NCBI RefSeq assembly: GCF_024679245.1
Contig: NC_090186.1
Span: 31,055,946 to 31,119,945 of the forward strand
DNA: 64,000 nucleotides
Direction of reading: 5' to 3'
Origin: Pseudorasbora parva
Lineage: Eukaryota > Chordata > Actinopteri > Cypriniformes > Gobionidae
The notes beneath the pieces are model-generated. The model ran no database searches. It was not told the DNA's origin and saw only the letters and a list, made by a program, of their open reading frames with translations. Below, piece after piece: positions 50,509-64,000 of the stretch; position 1 is the first letter of the stretch, and every line of letters begins with the position of its first letter. The position numbers and the translations under genes were made by a program.

Positions 50509-50514
50509 TTTATT
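50509..50514 (-). terminator. fam102b: Possible fam102b polyadenylation signal
   Basis: TTTATT on the plus strand is AATAAA on the minus strand. It lies 35 bp beyond the henmt1 signal. If it is used, the fam102b 3' UTR would be about 2.2 kb long. Confidence 0.4.
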
Positions 50515-52713
50515 TAACAGTGCGTGGTACATACCTTACCAGCATCATAACAGAACACATGGCATGGAAGCCACTATTGGTCAAAAGTTGGAACACAACA
50601 TTGCGAGACAGTCAAAGAGCAATGTCACCTTTAAACATCAGACACAGTACAATTACAAGGACCAAAACTTCACAGAAGAGATAAAGCCACCATGTTTTAC
50701 AACATGTAAAGTACCAGGATCTACTTACAGTTTATGTAAGAGAATTAGGAAAGAAATTGTGGGGTGGTGGGGAGTGAATGTTACAGTATCACTAAAGCTC
50801 AAATACATAAAAATAGATTTCATTTTGGCAGTAGATCAATAAAAAAAAAACAATTCAGAGTTACTCACTCAAATTAATGAGTGCCTGCTGAAAAGTAATG
50901 AAGCTTACATATCACAGACATAAATAAACTGATATTTGCAAACATTCACCACAGAGCCCTTAAAGGGACACCTTGATGGAAAAAGTATGAGAAGCTTTAG
51001 TGTTCACAAATTATTTGCATTCCTGCGAGAGAACTTGCTTTCTTCTCGCTAAACTTTTGAGTTTTTTGCGAGGGAACGCAAAATTTCCCAAAAGCACTGA
51101 AATAGAATTTTCTCTCCCGTCTTATATTTTGTCCATCACCATGTCTCTTTAGGTGCTCCGTACATTCGCAGTGTGGTGCTTTGATATTTGTGCAGTAATA
51201 GTGAAAGAAAGTAATACACCTGAGATGTGTGGCCGAGCTGAATCCAAGCTTACCATCAGCATTTACTTTTTTTAGTGTTTGGATCTCAACGGACCCAGCA
51301 AAGACGACACAAAATGCTTCCGACACGATGAGTAGGTGTGACACCCATGCCATGCATTTCTACACTATAACTCTAGACAGTTATGATATAATCAAGTGCT
51401 ACAAATAGGTTGTACACAGTCGCACAGCTGATAATCGCCACACACACTTAAATTGCAGAGGCAATTGAGTTTACATTGAACAGTGAATGGCTTCTGAGAC
51501 GATATGGGCGTCAGTCACATAAAACTAGAGAAGCACTAACTTGCTTGATATGCCCTATAACTGATATTACAGACAGAGATACCATGAAAATTAGTCATTA
51601 AAATACCTTCATTTATGTGATACATCAAGTAACTACAAAAACACAGATAAAAAGATGTTTTTGTAGTGTTATAGATATGATTAGAAGAGCTACACGCCGC
51701 TTGAGAGCCTTGTGCTAATCGTTTCAAGCATTGCTGACATGGTTAAATGCTTTGTTGTGTGCTGCCATGTTACTAATTGTAGCTTGAGAACAGCATGGCT
51801 CATTTTATCCTTGTGTGAAAGCGTAATATAGTTACATGATGTCATTAGTTATGTCATAGACTGCTGCCAGTACTTATCAGACATTCACCTGCCCGGATTT
51901 AAAGTAGCATCTATAAATTCAACTGCAAAATGACTTGCGTAGTCCCATTCAAATGCATTTGCAGGAATTTAATCTACATTTAAATTGTCACGCCGAAAGT
52001 TTTCAGCAACAAATAAAGATGAAATGCATTTCATGAGTTAACTTGATCAAAAGCTCAGCTTCATTACTCCCTACAATGTTGGCGATACATAGAAAGACAA
52101 TGTAAAGTCCTTCAATTCAAAGTGCTAGTCAATTGCACACTTTTTTCAAGTTTGAAAACAGCTCCATCTGTCAAACACATCACGACTTCTCGCGCGCACA
52201 AAGTGAGACGCTGCGGGTGGGTGAGGACGGTTTGATTTCCATTCGTACAGCAATAATGAAATGACACCAAAAAAATGCATAAAGAGGTCACCTTCATCTG
52301 CAGAATGTTGTATATGATGTATATAACCAAATGTTACTGACAGACCTCTTTAAAATGGCTCACAAACAACATGGTAAAAATAAACATACATCTCACTAAA
52401 ATAATATGATTTTTTTAAAAATCAGCGAGTAAAATAGAGGGAAAAGCTCTCTGATTTGCAATGCAGACGTATTATTAGACAAACTTTACCTCACAGTGAA
52501 ACACAAGACACCAAATGGCAGCCTCAAACAGAGGAGCTGTCAGTTCTTCATGTAGCCAGCAGAGGACGCCGTTTCATCGGAAGGCTGAAACAGGTTTGTG
52601 ACAAACACTGCTAATGTGAGAGGAGAGGAACATGTTTGAATCTCTTCGTCCCTTTCTCTTCCCACGAAACAGACTTTGGTTTTTGACACTTCTCCTTCTG
52701 GCTTCTCCCAAAT
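50515..52713 (-). other. fam102b: Probable 3' UTR of fam102b
   Basis: No coding exon, microsatellite or inverted-repeat element is evident over 2.2 kb. The lack of mobile-element debris contrasts with the introns around it and fits a long conserved 3' UTR. The exact end is not known. Confidence 0.5.
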
Positions 52714-62639
<9,926 letters not shown>

Positions 62640-62859
62640 CTGCAGGCAAAGACAAATGACCAAAATATGGCATTTAATATTTAATAAGACATCGTTAGCT
62701 AAGTGTGTGCTTTCTATATGTACATTTATGAAATAATACTCAGAATGGAATTGTTTTGTGAATTGAATTGAATATTTAATTTTTGGCCCTTAAAGAAACT
62801 AAAGGTTCTCCTAGGGTGAATGTTTCATTTTTTACATTCTTTACAAGGTTTTTCCTCCC

Positions 62860-63660
62860 TTAAAGGGGCATATGATGCTATTTTAAAAGTTTACTACTTT
62901 GATTATTGGGTGTAACCAAATTGGTTAACATGATTTAATGTTTAAAAAACATATAATGTACAGTTATTGCAGCTTCTCTTTTCCAAGAAGTTCAGAATGC
63001 TCTGATTGGCCAGCTGACCCTGTGTGTTGTGATTGGCCAAACACTTCAAGCGTGTGTTGGAAATGTAATGCCTCTTACCATAATCACAACACAACACACT
63101 ATGTAACTTTTCCGTCCACTAGAGGGCATCTATTCAAAACAAAGGTGCCAAGTTTGAGCTCAGAATCTTTAATTAATATTAACGTTACTGTAGTATGAAG
63201 CAGAGCAGGACCGAATGTTGAAGGAGCTGAGCAAGGCCGCTGGAGCGATTGTTGCGTAACACAAAGCTTGCGAGCAGCGGGAATTTAATTATGACGGGAG
63301 ACAGTCACTTTTCCGGTCATGAGTATAAGATAATGCAGCTCTCATATTAGATACATTTAAGTGTGTTTAAAATGATGTTATGACATTACTCTGTGCGTTC
63401 GCTCAGCGGCTGCTGTGACACACTGCTAAGAGTAAAGCGTTTCTGCCAAATAAAACCGGCAACCGAGGGTAATGCAGATATGACACAATTGACAGGCTAC
63501 TCCCTCAGACGTCCCGGTTCCTTGGTTAAAATAGCAATTTTCTCACAATTTACAAATAGTTGGAAACATCTGGGATATTGTAAGAGCTCAACTGAACAAA
63601 ATATATACTGGCCTAGTGGTTTTTGGATATTTTACTGCAAAATCCTACATAGTGCACCTT
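62860..63660. mobile_element. Non-autonomous element in a fam102b intron
   Basis: Starts 'ttaaaggggcatatgatgct' and ends near 'catagtgcacctttaaa', with 'tgattggcca' words inside. The 'ttaaag'/'ctttaa' borders are inverted. There is no transposase. Confidence 0.55.
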
Positions 63661-64000
63661 TAAAGGGTAAGTTCACCCAAAAATTAAATTTCGGTCATTA
63701 ATGACTCATCCTAATGTTGTTCCACAGCCATAAGACCTCCATTCATCTTCAGAACACAGTTTAAGATATTTTATATTTTAGTCCCAGAGCATATGCAGTC
63801 TTTGCACACTTTATTGTCCATGTCCAGAAAGGGAATAAAAACTTCAATCATCAAAGTAGTCCATATGTGACTTCAGTTGGTTGATTAGAACCTCTTGAAG
63901 CATCGAAAATACATTTTGGTCCACAAAAGAAGATATTTTGAAGAATGTTTGTAACCAAGCAGATAGAGCAACCATTCACTACCATAGTAGGTAAAAAATA
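63661..64000. mobile_element. Left end of an inverted-repeat MITE, cut by the window edge
   Basis: Starts 'aaagggtaagttcacccaaa' and has 'cctccattcatcttcagaac'. It is the complement-type end of the family at 56830-56997, which it also resembles through 'gtccatgtccagaaagg'. Confidence 0.75.

Overview
The window is vertebrate nuclear DNA, most likely from a cyprinid (carp or zebrafish-like) teleost. The evidence is small exons with GT-AG introns, long CA, TA and TTTA microsatellites, several Tc1-like transposons, abundant short inverted-repeat DNA elements, two decayed LINEs, and five recognisable vertebrate genes. I see no prokaryotic, viral, CRISPR or RNA-gene signal.

Layout. 313-12741 (minus): the first seven coding exons of a Rho kinase gene of ROCK2 type, continuing beyond the left edge. 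12742-17500: intergenic, with a decayed Tc1-like element nested inside a short inverted-repeat element. 17817-35749 (plus): adenylate kinase 9, 36 coding exons that join into one open frame of about 1,772 residues with four P-loops. 36370-39737 (plus): ppil6, a cyclophilin-domain gene with 8 exons (293 aa). 40873-50351 (plus): henmt1, the piRNA 3'-end 2'-O-methyltransferase, 6 exons (394 aa), whose 7.3 kb last intron is packed with nested mobile elements. 52714-62639 (minus): the last seven coding exons of fam102b/eeig2, which continues beyond the right edge. henmt1 and fam102b converge tail to tail.

How the genes relate. These are independent eukaryotic genes, not an operon. ak9 and ppil6 lie head to tail and are both reported in ciliated cells; a textbook RFX X-box sits 22 bp upstream of the ppil6 start codon. 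henmt1 (germline piRNA maturation) next to fam102b matches the arrangement around human HENMT1.

Exon boundaries were placed by eye from GT/AG signals, reading phase and protein-family similarity, without alignment software; each full gene sums to an intact frame. I did not find a convincing new biological system. The more interesting points are local: a duplicated 5' splice site in ak9, a mobile element that may supply the henmt1 exon 5 branch point, a 44-bp perfect-TIR element flanked by 41-bp direct repeats, a duplicated catalytic segment in a transposase, and a possible micro-ORF divergent from the ROCK gene.
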